DNA of 64,000 nucleotides, taken from NCBI GenBank assembly GCA_018268255.1, contig JAFDWX010000006.1:62001-126000 (forward strand). The letters run 5' to 3'. The DNA is from Armatimonadota bacterium. GTDB lineage: Bacteria > Armatimonadota > Fimbriimonadia > Fimbriimonadales > Fimbriimonadaceae. A model generated the notes under the pieces. The model saw only the letters and a program-made list of their open reading frames with translations, ran no database searches and was not told where the DNA came from. Shown in pieces: positions 35,342 to 43,883 of the stretch. Position 1 is the stretch's first letter. Every line of letters begins with the position of its first letter. A program made the position numbers and the translations under genes.

Positions 35342-36544
35342 ATGCTTTTTCTGCCTGTCAAAGCGAAGAATCCACCCGACCACACGCCTTATCTCACCTA
35401 TTCGCTCATCGCGGTGAACTGTGCGGTGTACTTGGCGACCACCGACTACTTTCTGGTGGTAAGGGAGTCTGCGGTGAAAAAGCTGGCCCTGCGGCTGGCC
35501 GATTTTTCTCCCATCACTTTGCTCACCCACATGTTTCTGCATGCGGAGATCCTCCATCTCGCCGGGAACATGCTGTTTCTGTTCATCTTTGGGCAGGCGG
35601 TCGAAGGGCGCTTGAGAGCAGGGAAGTTCGCGCTCATGTACTTTGCCTCCGGACTGATCGGAGCATGTGCGCACATCTTGTTCATGGGCCGTTTGAACCC
35701 AGATATCCCTATGCTGGGAGCTTCGGGAGCGATTATGGGTGTGATGGGTGCGGCTCTCTACATGTTTCCGTTCTCGCCCGTCAAGACCATTTGGGGATTC
35801 TTCATGTACTACAGCATGGTCGAAATCCCGATGTGGGGCGTGGGGCTCTATTTTGTCGGGTTCGATATTCTGCTGGCAGTCCTTTCGGGCTCCACCGGGG
35901 GCGGTACGGCGCACCTGGCCCATATCGGAGGAGTCACTGCTGGGTTCCTCATCGCGATGATGCTCCGGACCAAACGTGATTCGCTGCGAGCGAGCCAAGC
36001 CAAGTCGATTGTCTCCGATTTTCACCACTACCTCAACCTGGATCCGGGGTCCCTGGCTGAGCTGGCCTCTCTCCAGCCGGATAACACGGAAATCGCTTTG
36101 TGCTGGATGCGAGCCAACGTTCTGCTGGGTCTTCAGCCTGGGGACTGCGTCGCGCACTTTCGCAAGAACTTTCGGGCGATTGTGAAGGAGACGGAACCGC
36201 AACTTTTGGGTGAGTGCATGGCGGTGATCTCTCGATCGCCGGATGTTCTGACGGGATCGATGCTCGTGAACCTCGGCCTACGCATGGAACAGGCTAAGGA
36301 TGCGGCGGGTGCCAAGTTCTTTCTGGAATCGGCCCGCATGGCACCGGGCCGCACAGCTAGCGATATGGAGACGGCGACGTTTTGGCTCGGATCAATCGCC
36401 GAGCAGTGGTACCGCCAGCCCGGGCTGGCGGTGCAATACTATCGCGAATTCATGCAGCGGTATCCGATGAGCCCGCTAGCTGGAGAAGTCAGGGTCCGAC
36501 TCGACCGACTCGAACGGGTGGTGCAGCCTCGGGCGCGGAGCTGA
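35342..36544 (+). CDS. Rhomboid family intramembrane serine protease with C-terminal helical extension
   Basis: 400 residues. The N-terminal ~215 residues are six membrane helices: PYLTYSLIAVNCAVYLAT, LLTHMFLHAEILHLAGNMLFLFIFGQAVE with the conserved H..GNM..L, LGASGAIMGVMGAALYMFP with the catalytic Ser in GASGAIMG, and GTAHLAHIGGVTAGFLIAMML with the catalytic His. The remaining ~185 residues are soluble alpha-helices with a TPR-like look (MVNLGLRMEQAKDAAGAKFFLESARMAP, VQYYREFMQRYPMSPLAGEVRVRL), probably a substrate or partner platform. It is translationally coupled to the hemolysin III gene. Confidence 0.92.
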   Translation: MLFLPVKAKNPPDHTPYLTYSLIAVNCAVYLATTDYFLVVRESAVKKLALRLADFSPITLLTHMFLHAEILHLAGNMLFLFIFGQAVEGRLRAGKFALMYFASGLIGACAHILFMGRLNPDIPMLGASGAIMGVMGAALYMFPFSPVKTIWGFFMYYSMVEIPMWGVGLYFVGFDILLAVLSGSTGGGTAHLAHIGGVTAGFLIAMMLRTKRDSLRASQAKSIVSDFHHYLNLDPGSLAELASLQPDNTEIALCWMRANVLLGLQPGDCVAHFRKNFRAIVKETEPQLLGECMAVISRSPDVLTGSMLVNLGLRMEQAKDAAGAKFFLESARMAPGRTASDMETATFWLGSIAEQWYRQPGLAVQYYREFMQRYPMSPLAGEVRVRLDRLERVVQPRARS

Positions 36545-36622
36545 GTCTTTTGCCCGGGCCGTCCTTCTTCGGCTAAATCATCGATGTATGGCCGAGGAAC
36601 TATCGTTTGTGGTGACGAAAAA

Positions 36623-36655
36623 AAGTCCCCCGATCCTGATGGATCGAGGGACTTC
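36623..36655 (-). terminator. Terminator after the small lipoprotein gene
   Basis: On the minus strand AAGTCCCTCGATCC, loop ATCA, GGATCGGGGGACTT, then TTTTTCG. Confidence 0.85.
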
Positions 36656-36672
36656 GCGATGCGATTCAGACC

Positions 36673-36897
36673 TTAGAGGCCTGGCTTCGCGGTTGCCTGA
36701 CCTTGGCCGCCGCCTTCTTTGGCACCAGCATCGCCAGCACCAGAGCCCGCGATTTTGGGCTTATTACTCATGTCTTGATTCATATCCTTCGGAGCCAAAG
36801 CTGGATCGTTCGGATTAGACGACGAGGAATCTCCACCGGAGCAGCCTACAAGGCCGACCACGAGCGAGAGGGCGATCAGAATCAGAGCTTTTTTCAT
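36673..36897 (-). CDS. Small lipoprotein, low-complexity
   Basis: 74 residues. The signal MKKALILIALSLVVGLVGC ends in a lipobox (VGLVGC, Cys19). The mature ~55 residues are disordered, rich in Gly, Ser, Asn, Asp and Pro (SGGDSSSSNPNDPALAPKD, GDAGAKEGGGQGQATAKPG). It starts only 6 bp after the stop of the prepilin-type gene at 36904 and shares its terminator, so it is co-expressed. A small accessory lipoprotein at the envelope is likely; function unknown. Confidence 0.75.
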   Translation of the reverse strand: MKKALILIALSLVVGLVGCSGGDSSSSNPNDPALAPKDMNQDMSNKPKIAGSGAGDAGAKEGGGQGQATAKPGL

Positions 36898-36903
36898 ATG
36901 GTC

Positions 36904-37818
36904 TTAGTTGACTCCTGCCGGCCAGAATGCTGGGTGCACCCAAATGTTATTGGTTGCATCGATCTGTACCCGCCGGAACAGCTTACCTCGGAAGTCCATG
37001 CTCTTAGCAGAACCGTCGGTCGCTGCAAATGTCGTGTAGCCATTGGGGAAGAAGCAGGAAGCATTGACGCCCGATCGGCCGCTGACTGGTCGCTTGTAAG
37101 CACCAGGACCAGCAAAACCCCATTGGGTGCCGTAGCTGCTGTAGTTAGCTTCCGGAGTCCATCGTACGCAGTACTTCATTGCGTAGCTGGTGCTGCCGTC
37201 TCCGAAGGACCACCACATATCCCAGTTCTGCGATTCAGCAACCATCACCATGTCTGACGGGCTGCCAATCGAGCTCAGCGATGTGGACGGGAAGTTGCGT
37301 CGGCCAGCACCATAGGTGTCGTTGCCGTAGCCATCTGCCGTTGGGACCTGGTTTGCGTGACCAGCAATACCGTTGAAGCGGACCAGAACGCCACCGGTCA
37401 AGGTTGCGTTGTTCCAAGCCATAAAGCCGTACTGCTTCTCATAAGGTGCGCCAACGCCGCCAGCTGCGGGTGCCATACCCATGTACTGGGTTCGCTTGAA
37501 CTGGATGTCAGCAACAGCGCCCGTGGGCTTGTCTCGCTTCGGGTGGATCAAAAGGTCCCAGTTCTTAACGTAGGGCTGAACTGCATCCTGCCACATGATG
37601 TCGACACCGGTGGTGGCGATCTGTGCGTGCGGAGGAAGATCATCGTTGTCGCCTGCATACATCAGGACAGCGAGACCATTTTGCTTAAGGTTGCTGAGAA
37701 CTGCAGTGTCCTTTGCCGATTCCTTTGCCTGAGCAAAAACCGGGAACAGGATCGCAGCAAGAATTGCGATGATCGCGATAACGACCAAAAGTTCGATGAG
37801 TGTAAACGCTTTTCGCAT
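36904..37818 (-). CDS. Prepilin-type protein, canonical parent type of the 26322/27500 paralogs
   Basis: 304 residues starting [19 protein letters not shown], with the conserved class III signal, Glu5 and helix. The body is the same as in the two degenerate paralogs: [66 protein letters not shown] and [15 protein letters not shown] with the C-terminal DG motif. The SD GGAGG lies 12-16 nt before the start. Upstream is an unusually long non-coding region of ~500 bp. It forms a two-gene operon with the small lipoprotein. Confidence 0.9.
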   Translation of the reverse strand: MRKAFTLIELLVVIAIIAILAAILFPVFAQAKESAKDTAVLSNLKQNGLAVLMYAGDNDDLPPHAQIATTGVDIMWQDAVQPYVKNWDLLIHPKRDKPTGAVADIQFKRTQYMGMAPAAGGVGAPYEKQYGFMAWNNATLTGGVLVRFNGIAGHANQVPTADGYGNDTYGAGRRNFPSTSLSSIGSPSDMVMVAESQNWDMWWSFGDGSTSYAMKYCVRWTPEANYSSYGTQWGFAGPGAYKRPVSGRSGVNASCFFPNGYTTFAATDGSAKSMDFRGKLFRRVQIDATNNIWVHPAFWPAGVN

Positions 37819-38323
37819 GTCGGTAATTAACCTCCAGACTATCTATGTGTCCGCACTTGGCAGCGGACCAGCCTGACTCAGCTGTGAGCGCTTTCTCCTT
37901 CCCATCAGGGCCATGGTCCAGTGTCCGGTCCAGGGCCAGCCTGCTGTTCGATATCGATACGAGCATATGATTGCTGGCTTTAGCAGCCCAACTTCGCTGT
38001 ACCGATGGGTCGGTGTCGTCGCCTTAGCGTCGTCGTCGTCATCCCGTAGGACTACATCTTCCGATCTTTATTGCAAGAAAGGTGCCAACGGGCAGAAGCC
38101 CGATCAGACCGTTCAAACAATTTTTTCAACAATTCTCGTGAATCGGGAACCTTAGTTTCCTCGGACGATGTATTTCCTCCTGAGGTTCCTTGCCGCACCA
38201 TTGCGGTTGCGCTCCCTACGCGCGAGATATGTTAATTTACAATACATTGCGCAAAAAACCAAGGGTATTGCGCGATTTTCCTGTCAATTTTTGGGGTGCC
38301 CGATTCCATTTTTAGGCATTGCA
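37819..38323 (-). other. Long structured leader or control region of the pilin-lipoprotein operon
   Basis: 505 bp without a convincing ORF. On the minus strand, possible promoter elements are TAACAT (38229-38234) and TTGACA (38282-38287), though they are not at correct mutual spacing. If transcribed from there the leader is ~400 nt. It holds the stem GGAACCT/AGGTTCC (38183-38189 with 38146-38152), which encloses an SD-like AGGAGGAAATAC; a CGGGC-TTCT-GCCCG hairpin near 38095; and repeats of GACGACGACG (about 38016-38042). I do not recognise a known riboswitch. Confidence 0.4.
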
Positions 38324-39421
38324 CTAAAACTTGGACTTTCCTGAGCTCTTTATCGCTTCCACAACGGACCGGACTTGTTGAGCTTGATCTTTGGGACAAA
38401 CCAGCACCGCATCCTCGGTTACGACCACCACCAACCCCTCGACGCCGAGCACGCACGTGGTGATGCTTGGATTTTCGTTCACCACGATGGTGTTCTTGGA
38501 GTCAACCGTCAAGATATCTCCGCGGATGACGTTTCCGCCCTCGTCGGCAGACAGGGAACGGTCGAGCGCATCCCAGGAACCCACATCATCCCAATCGAAC
38601 GCAGCTTCGGCGACAAAAACCTTGTTGGCCTTCTCCATAAGGGCGTAGTCGATTGAAATGCTCCGCAAACCGGCGAAGCACTCAGCAGCCTGGTCGGCAT
38701 GGTCTTCTCGAAGCAGGTCCGCGATCTGGAAGACGGCGCCGTAAAGGTCTGGCGCAGCCGATTCAAGTTCGGAAAGAAATGTGTCGAGCGTCCAGAAGAA
38801 TGTGCCCGAGTTCCAGAGGTAGTTGCCTGAAGCGAGAAACTCCTCCGCAGTGGCCCGATCCGGCTTTTCGCGAAATTGCCGTACGGGCAAAATCCGAACC
38901 CGTTCTGTGCCTTTCGGTTCGGCTCCTGAATCCACTTCGATGTAGCCGTAGCCGGTTTCTGGGCGATCGGGCTTGATCCCAATTGTCACGATTCCTCCCG
39001 TCGCTTCTGCAACATCGAGGGCAGCATCAATGGTCGCGCGAAATCCCTCATCGGGAGTGATTCTATGGTCAGCCGCAATAACAGCCATGGAAACTTGTTT
39101 TCGAGCCTCTGGGTTTGCGGCAATCAGGTTGGCTGCAACCCAAACCAAGCATCCCGCTGTGTTGCGCTTGTGCGGCTCTGCCCAAACATTGGCCTCTGGT
39201 AGTCCGGCCAGAAATCCCATGCTCGGTTGTACGAGGTGGGGCGCCGTGGCCAAGTAGGTGTCGCTTGGAAGAATCGAAGGCGACAAGCGACGCACTGTCT
39301 GCTCCAGCAGAGTTATTTCAGGGTCTGCCAGAGGCAACAGCTGCTTAGGACGGGCGACCCGCGACATGGGCCAGAACCTTTCGCCGGATCCGCCGGCCAT
39401 GATTACTGCAATCCTTCTCAA
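38324..39421 (-). CDS. manC: Mannose-1-phosphate guanylyltransferase
   Basis: 365 residues. A nucleotidyltransferase fold with N-terminal MAGGSGERFWPMSRVARPKQLLPL (the GGxGxRxxPxSR...PKQ signature), then AEPHKRNTAGCLVW, AVIAADHRITPD, GYGYIEVDSGAEPKG with FREKPDRATAEEFLASGNYLWNSGTFFW, and DYALMEKANKVFVAEAAFDWDDVGSWDAL. It makes GDP-mannose from Man-1-P and GTP for polysaccharide or glycoprotein synthesis. The usual C-terminal isomerase half of bifunctional ManC/AlgA is absent, so it is the monofunctional form. The 39428 gene upstream ends 6 bp before the start and is co-transcribed. Confidence 0.92.
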   Translation of the reverse strand: MRRIAVIMAGGSGERFWPMSRVARPKQLLPLADPEITLLEQTVRRLSPSILPSDTYLATAPHLVQPSMGFLAGLPEANVWAEPHKRNTAGCLVWVAANLIAANPEARKQVSMAVIAADHRITPDEGFRATIDAALDVAEATGGIVTIGIKPDRPETGYGYIEVDSGAEPKGTERVRILPVRQFREKPDRATAEEFLASGNYLWNSGTFFWTLDTFLSELESAAPDLYGAVFQIADLLREDHADQAAECFAGLRSISIDYALMEKANKVFVAEAAFDWDDVGSWDALDRSLSADEGGNVIRGDILTVDSKNTIVVNENPSITTCVLGVEGLVVVVTEDAVLVCPKDQAQQVRSVVEAIKSSGKSKF

Positions 39422-39427
39422 AATCGA

Positions 39428-39841
39428 TTATTTCCTTCGTTTGTATTTGGCCCCGGTTTCTTTGGCCGATTTTGGGACGATGGAAAATTCATCGTCGCTC
39501 CCGAATTTAATGGTCAGTTTCTCCGGCTTCATATCCAGTGGCGGAAGCTGGCTTGCGATCTGTTTGGCCTGATCGGGCGTAACGTTCATAAACTGAACGT
39601 TGATAGGCGTCAGCGTAAGAGCGTCTTCCTCCAGTTTGTAACTTCCTCGCACACTCCGGGTCCATCTGAGGTCCTGCGGAAAAAGCTGATCCTCGTAGGT
39701 GCCATCGGAATCAAAGTTGACTTCGTGGATGACCGGTGCGTTAATGGCCTGCCTCCATCGTCCCACGATTTGCGACTGGCGGCCGCCACATCCGACCACA
39801 ACCGCCAGCAGTATTCCCAAGGCTCCCAATCGCCGATGCAT
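39428..39841 (-). CDS. Small lipoprotein, possible lipocalin-like sheet
   Basis: 137 residues. The signal peptide ends in a lipobox LAVVVGC (Cys18). The mature part begins GGRQSQIVGRWRQ and continues as alternating strands (VIHEVNFDSDGTYEDQLF, VRGSYKLEEDALTLTPINVQFM). This 'GxW...F...G.y' start is found in many small lipocalin-like DUF proteins, but no family can be named. The basic C-terminus is KETGAKYKRRK. It is the first gene of a unit with manC and is divergent from glnE, with 67 bp between starts. Confidence 0.7.
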   Translation of the reverse strand: MHRRLGALGILLAVVVGCGGRQSQIVGRWRQAINAPVIHEVNFDSDGTYEDQLFPQDLRWTRSVRGSYKLEEDALTLTPINVQFMNVTPDQAKQIASQLPPLDMKPEKLTIKFGSDDEFSIVPKSAKETGAKYKRRK

Positions 39842-39908
39842 GATGCGAATAGTCTAACATGTAGCAGAGGATGGATGGGCAAGGGTCAAGCAAGCTCATG
39901 GGTGGGTC

Positions 39909-42506
39909 ATGAGTGGTCCGCATCACGAGCGGATCGCTCAATGGAATCGAGATAGTGCAGATCGAATTCTGGAATGGGCCAATAGCAGTCCACATCCCAG
40001 CCGGGCACTTAACAATATTGAACGCTGGCTGAATGCCCACACCGACCCCCATATCGCCCTCGATCACCTGGTGTCCTCTGGTAAATCCGGAGAAGTTCTG
40101 GTCTTCGCGCTCGGATCGAGTCGGTATTTGGGCGATCAGCTTGTCCAGAATCCCGAACTGGGATCCTTGGCGCTAGACTCCCATTTGTTGACCGTTCCGG
40201 TCGTTCGCCAAACGGTGGAAGAGGAAGGACGGCGCATGATGCATGTCGCCCAGTCCACTTTGCACACCTTGGACCGGCTGCGCTATCTCAAGCAGCTTTG
40301 GACCTATCGCCTGGCGATCTGCGACCTCGGTGGCCTCCGGGAGCCTCGCGAAACTTGGCACCAAATCAGTGAACTCTGCGACGCGCTTCTCCAACTGTGC
40401 TTTGAATCGCTTTGGAAGAAGTTCACGATCGAACGCAACCTTGAAAACCTCCCTCCGCCAATCGTCGTTGCTTACGGAAAGCTCGGAGGATCAGAGCTCA
40501 ATTACAGTTCCGATGTGGATCTGGCCTACATCGCGGACGATGGGGTTTCCGCCGAGGACCTTGTGGCTCTGGGACGGTTTTGCGAGATGCTCAATCGTGC
40601 GCTTTCCGACCAGATGGGGCGGGGAATGCTCTACCGGGTCGATCTCAGGCTGAGACCGTTTGGTAGGTCTGGCCCGATCGTCAACCGGTTTGCTGCGTCG
40701 GAAGGGTACTACCAAAAATACGCTGAACCATGGGAAATCTTGGCTCTGGTCCGCTCCCGAGTAGTCATCGGCGACCCGTCGGCGGTGGATCGGTGGAACG
40801 CGTTGCGCCAAGCCGTTTGCTTCAAACGTGCTCGGGTCGATTGGTTCTTCCACCAGATCATCGAGCAGCGGGCTCGGACCGAGGCAAAGGTGGGGTCGAA
40901 CGACATCAAGCGCGGAAAAGGTGGCATCAGAGATATCGAGTTCTTTGCCCAAATGCACCAAATTCTCGCTGGGGAAACCTATGAGGATCTCCAAAGTCGG
41001 GACACTATCAGCTGCCTCAGGGCCATCTCTCATCACAAGCTTGCGGATCGAGCTCATGATTTGATCCCGGCGTACACCCTTTTGCGGCAGACCGAGCACC
41101 GGCTCCAACTGGTGGACAACGCCCAGACCCACGATCTGCCGTCGGACGCTGAGGGTTTGCAGGCGATCGCGGTCGCACTCGGATTCGGATCCAAGGAAGA
41201 TTTTGAAGCTGAACTTGGCGCGGCGCGGAATCAGGCTTCCGAAACCTACCGATCACTAGTGGCAAGCTTGGCGGGAACTCCGGAGACTAATGAAGCGGTG
41301 TGGGAGGCGACGTTTGGTCCTCTCAGGCGCCAAGCAGAGGAGTTCATCAAGCGAGCTCCCGATCCAGCTGCGCTTCTGCAGACCTTACGTGAGGATGTGC
41401 AGGGCCGAGAGCGGTTCAACCGTTTGTTGCGAAACGGTCCAGAGGTTCTCCACCGGGTGATGCATCAGCCGGAAGTGCTCGAGCAACTCATTACCGGGGA
41501 AATCGAAGAACGGTGGCTGCTGCCCGATTTGAGCCGCGTTACGAGCCCCGCGCTCCTAGCACAGAATCTGCGGCGCCTGCACACCAAAATCGGGGTGCGA
41601 GCGGCGCTAGGTGCGACTCCTATCCCGAGTCTGGAAACACAAGAAGTCTTTGACGAAATCCTCTCGCAAGTATTCGATCCCAGCTTGGTCTCCGTGATCC
41701 GGTTAGGGAGCTATGCTTCGGGGGAAATGGGTCCGTTCAGCGACGCCGACCTTTTGTTGGTGGCGAACTCGGAAGCGGACCTTGCACGAGCCGAGGATCA
41801 CGCCGAGGGCGTCTTGCGGGTGATCGCTGAACTCACCACGATGGGGTCCCCGTTTTCGCTGGATCTTAGGCTGCGCCCGGAAGGACGACAAGGGCTGCTG
41901 GTGCGGACGGTCCAGGGGATTCGCGACTACCGAGAGTCCGCAATGGAACCCTGGGAACGTCTGGCTCTGGTGCGATCGAGTCTTCTGCTCGGCGAAGAGG
42001 CAGCTATCGATGTCGTGCGGCGCGCCGCACTCTCAGGCGGATATTCGGCATCGGATGCTTCGGCTCTGGCTTACATCAAACATCGGTTGGAAACAGAGCG
42101 CTGCCTCCCTTCAGAATATCGGCGGCACGTCAAACTCGGCTACGGCGGTTTGATCGACTTGGAATGGCTCCTGCATGTGGCTGCGCTAGTGCATCTTCCT
42201 CCAAAAGCACTCCAAATTTCTGCCTTGGTCATGGATTTGATCTCCGAGCTGGTCGTCGTGGGATTTTTCAATGTCGCAGAAGCGGAGGAACTTCGCCAAG
42301 GCGTGCGCCACCATTCAGCAATGCGTTGGAGTCTCGCAGCCATGGGCTTTGAGCCCGATTTGCTACCCGAAAATCCTGATAAACTCGACGCCTTGGCAGG
42401 GGCGCTGGGATTTGAATCTGGCAATAGTCTCCTGCGTACGGATATCAACGTGCGAGAATCTATTCGATCGATGTATCAAGACGGCTTAAGGAGATTGGCA
42501 CCATGA
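39909..42506 (+). CDS. glnE: Bifunctional glutamine synthetase adenylyltransferase/deadenylase
   Basis: 865 residues, two homologous nucleotidyltransferase halves. The N-terminal (deadenylating) active site is YGKLGGSELNYSSDVDLAYIAD near residue 195, preceded by the long helical domain. The C-terminal (adenylating) site is LGSYASGEMGPFSDADLLLVAN near 600, followed by the Dx and LRLRPEG repeats (LDLRLRPEGRQGLLVRTV). It adjusts glutamine synthetase by AMP on Tyr according to nitrogen state. It is shorter than the ~945-residue E. coli enzyme but complete. First gene of a run of overlapping genes; its stop overlaps the plsY start (ATGA). No glnA or glnB is nearby. Confidence 0.94.
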   Translation: MSGPHHERIAQWNRDSADRILEWANSSPHPSRALNNIERWLNAHTDPHIALDHLVSSGKSGEVLVFALGSSRYLGDQLVQNPELGSLALDSHLLTVPVVRQTVEEEGRRMMHVAQSTLHTLDRLRYLKQLWTYRLAICDLGGLREPRETWHQISELCDALLQLCFESLWKKFTIERNLENLPPPIVVAYGKLGGSELNYSSDVDLAYIADDGVSAEDLVALGRFCEMLNRALSDQMGRGMLYRVDLRLRPFGRSGPIVNRFAASEGYYQKYAEPWEILALVRSRVVIGDPSAVDRWNALRQAVCFKRARVDWFFHQIIEQRARTEAKVGSNDIKRGKGGIRDIEFFAQMHQILAGETYEDLQSRDTISCLRAISHHKLADRAHDLIPAYTLLRQTEHRLQLVDNAQTHDLPSDAEGLQAIAVALGFGSKEDFEAELGAARNQASETYRSLVASLAGTPETNEAVWEATFGPLRRQAEEFIKRAPDPAALLQTLREDVQGRERFNRLLRNGPEVLHRVMHQPEVLEQLITGEIEERWLLPDLSRVTSPALLAQNLRRLHTKIGVRAALGATPIPSLETQEVFDEILSQVFDPSLVSVIRLGSYASGEMGPFSDADLLLVANSEADLARAEDHAEGVLRVIAELTTMGSPFSLDLRLRPEGRQGLLVRTVQGIRDYRESAMEPWERLALVRSSLLLGEEAAIDVVRRAALSGGYSASDASALAYIKHRLETERCLPSEYRRHVKLGYGGLIDLEWLLHVAALVHLPPKALQISALVMDLISELVVVGFFNVAEAEELRQGVRHHSAMRWSLAAMGFEPDLLPENPDKLDALAGALGFESGNSLLRTDINVRESIRSMYQDGLRRLAP

Positions 42507-43117
42507 ACCCGCTAGTGGTCGCACTCGCGGTTGCAGGATTCCTCATGGGTTCGATGCCCACGGGCGTTCTCATAGCCAAGTCGCAGGGCATCGACATCCT
42601 ATCGGTCGGCAGCAAGAACCCAGGAGCATCGAACGTTTATCGCACACTCGGCCCGAAATGGGGCGTCATTGTTTTTCTCATCGACGCTCTCAAAGGATTC
42701 ATTCCTGCGTCGATTACGAGCTGGGTCCTGGTGAAACCGGACATGGGCTTTTGGGTTGGAATCGCGGCCATTCTGGGGCACATGTTCTCCCCTTGGCTCA
42801 AGTTTAAGGGCGGCAAAGGCGTCGCAACCGGGCTGGGAGCGCTTCTGGGGTCAGTTCCCATCGCCGCACTGATCGCCTTTGCCGGATTCCTCGTCATCGT
42901 GGCGATCACGCGCTACATTTCGCTGGGCAGCCTTGTGGCGGCGGTGATTTTGGTGAGTGAGGGATTCATCTTCAACTATGCCCTCCCGGTTAAAGTTGGG
43001 TTCAGTATGCTTGCCATCTTGCTTTTCTACTTGCACCGTGGCAACATCAAACGTCTGTTGAACGGGACCGAATCAAAGTTCGGACAAAAGCTCACGGATG
43101 GCGTTCATAACGGATAA
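42503..43117 (+). CDS. plsY: Glycerol-3-phosphate acyltransferase PlsY
   Basis: 204 residues, five or more membrane helices. PlsY transfers acyl from acyl-phosphate to glycerol-3-phosphate, the first step of phospholipid synthesis. The three family motifs are visible: 1 GSMPTGVLIAKSQGIDILSVGSKNPGASNVYR (the SxNxGATN-like GSKNPGASN), 2 GHMFSPWLKFKGGKGVATGLG, and 3 FYLHRGNIKRLLNGTESKFG. The start overlaps the glnE stop by 4 bp and the end overlaps the next gene by 20 bp, so translation is coupled. Confidence 0.94.
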   Translation: MNPLVVALAVAGFLMGSMPTGVLIAKSQGIDILSVGSKNPGASNVYRTLGPKWGVIVFLIDALKGFIPASITSWVLVKPDMGFWVGIAAILGHMFSPWLKFKGGKGVATGLGALLGSVPIAALIAFAGFLVIVAITRYISLGSLVAAVILVSEGFIFNYALPVKVGFSMLAILLFYLHRGNIKRLLNGTESKFGQKLTDGVHNG

Positions 43118-43883
43118 CCCAGTAGGCTTTGCACTGGCAATATTTGTCTGGGTGCCGGTGGCTATTTGGATCCAGGGAACTCTCAACCTCGCCATCATGG
43201 CCGAAGTCGACTTCCTTTTCTTCGTGATGTCATCTTTCATGATGGTCGCAGTTGGGTACTTCACCGCGACCGCACCCACTCCGGGGATCGCGTGGTTGTT
43301 TTTTTCGATCGCGTGGGGACAAGTCGTTTTGGCACACCCTATCCGGACCACTGTCAGGAAAATCGAACTTTCTAAAATTGACTACGACCAAGCGGATAAA
43401 CTGATGGACCAAATTGGGAGAACTTTGAGCTTGGTCTCTGTGGTGCGTTTGGGCGAAATTCTCAGACAATATGGTTTGCCCGGCCACGCGGTTGCCATCC
43501 TGGATCGAGGTCTGCAAGGCAAACCGAAACAGATGTACGCAAGCGAATATCAGACATTGGCCAGTTGGAAGCGCCAGCCTTTGGCCCACCAAGATATGCG
43601 CCCACTCGCCTGCGATCGCTGCAATGAACTCAATCCTCCCGGCGAGATCTTCTGTCGACGGTGCAACAATAAGTTTCTTTTGGCGTTTATCCGTGCGACG
43701 GTACTCCAAGGGCGAACCGAATTCAAGCTTTTGATTGCATGGACGGTTCTGGTCGCAGTCAGCGTACTGGTGCTGTTAAGTCGGCGATTCCTTCCGACGT
43801 GGGCATTCATTCCCCTTGCCTTGATCCTCATAGCAGTCGGGGTCGTGGTGGTGATGAAGGCCCTTATGAGAGGTCGCCGGTGA
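43098..43883 (+). CDS. Membrane protein with central zinc ribbon, unknown
   Basis: 261 residues. Two or three N-terminal helices (FALAIFVWVPVAIWIQGTL, FLFFVMSSFMMVAVGYFTA) precede a cytoplasmic section with YGLPGHAVAILDRGLQGKPKQMY, a TPR-like helix pair. A ribbon PLACDRCNELNPPGEIFCRRCNNKF (residues ~167-191; CxxC...CxxC) follows, then two more helices to the end (LLIAWTVLVAVSVLVLLSRRF, FIPLALILIAVGVVVVM). I do not know the family. Translated in overlap with plsY (20 bp) and lptF/G (GTG/TGA overlap), so it is probably part of envelope lipid handling or its control. Confidence 0.75.
   Translation: MAFITDNPVGFALAIFVWVPVAIWIQGTLNLAIMAEVDFLFFVMSSFMMVAVGYFTATAPTPGIAWLFFSIAWGQVVLAHPIRTTVRKIELSKIDYDQADKLMDQIGRTLSLVSVVRLGEILRQYGLPGHAVAILDRGLQGKPKQMYASEYQTLASWKRQPLAHQDMRPLACDRCNELNPPGEIFCRRCNNKFLLAFIRATVLQGRTEFKLLIAWTVLVAVSVLVLLSRRFLPTWAFIPLALILIAVGVVVVMKALMRGRR

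Noticed and set aside
35278-35979. 233-codon frame overlapping the rhomboid gene
   Set aside because: Shadow of the rhomboid and hemolysin III genes, which carry full family motifs in their own frames.
37819-38323. c-di-GMP (GEMM), TPP or cobalamin riboswitch
   Set aside because: Conserved cores of these families could not be found on the minus strand of this leader.
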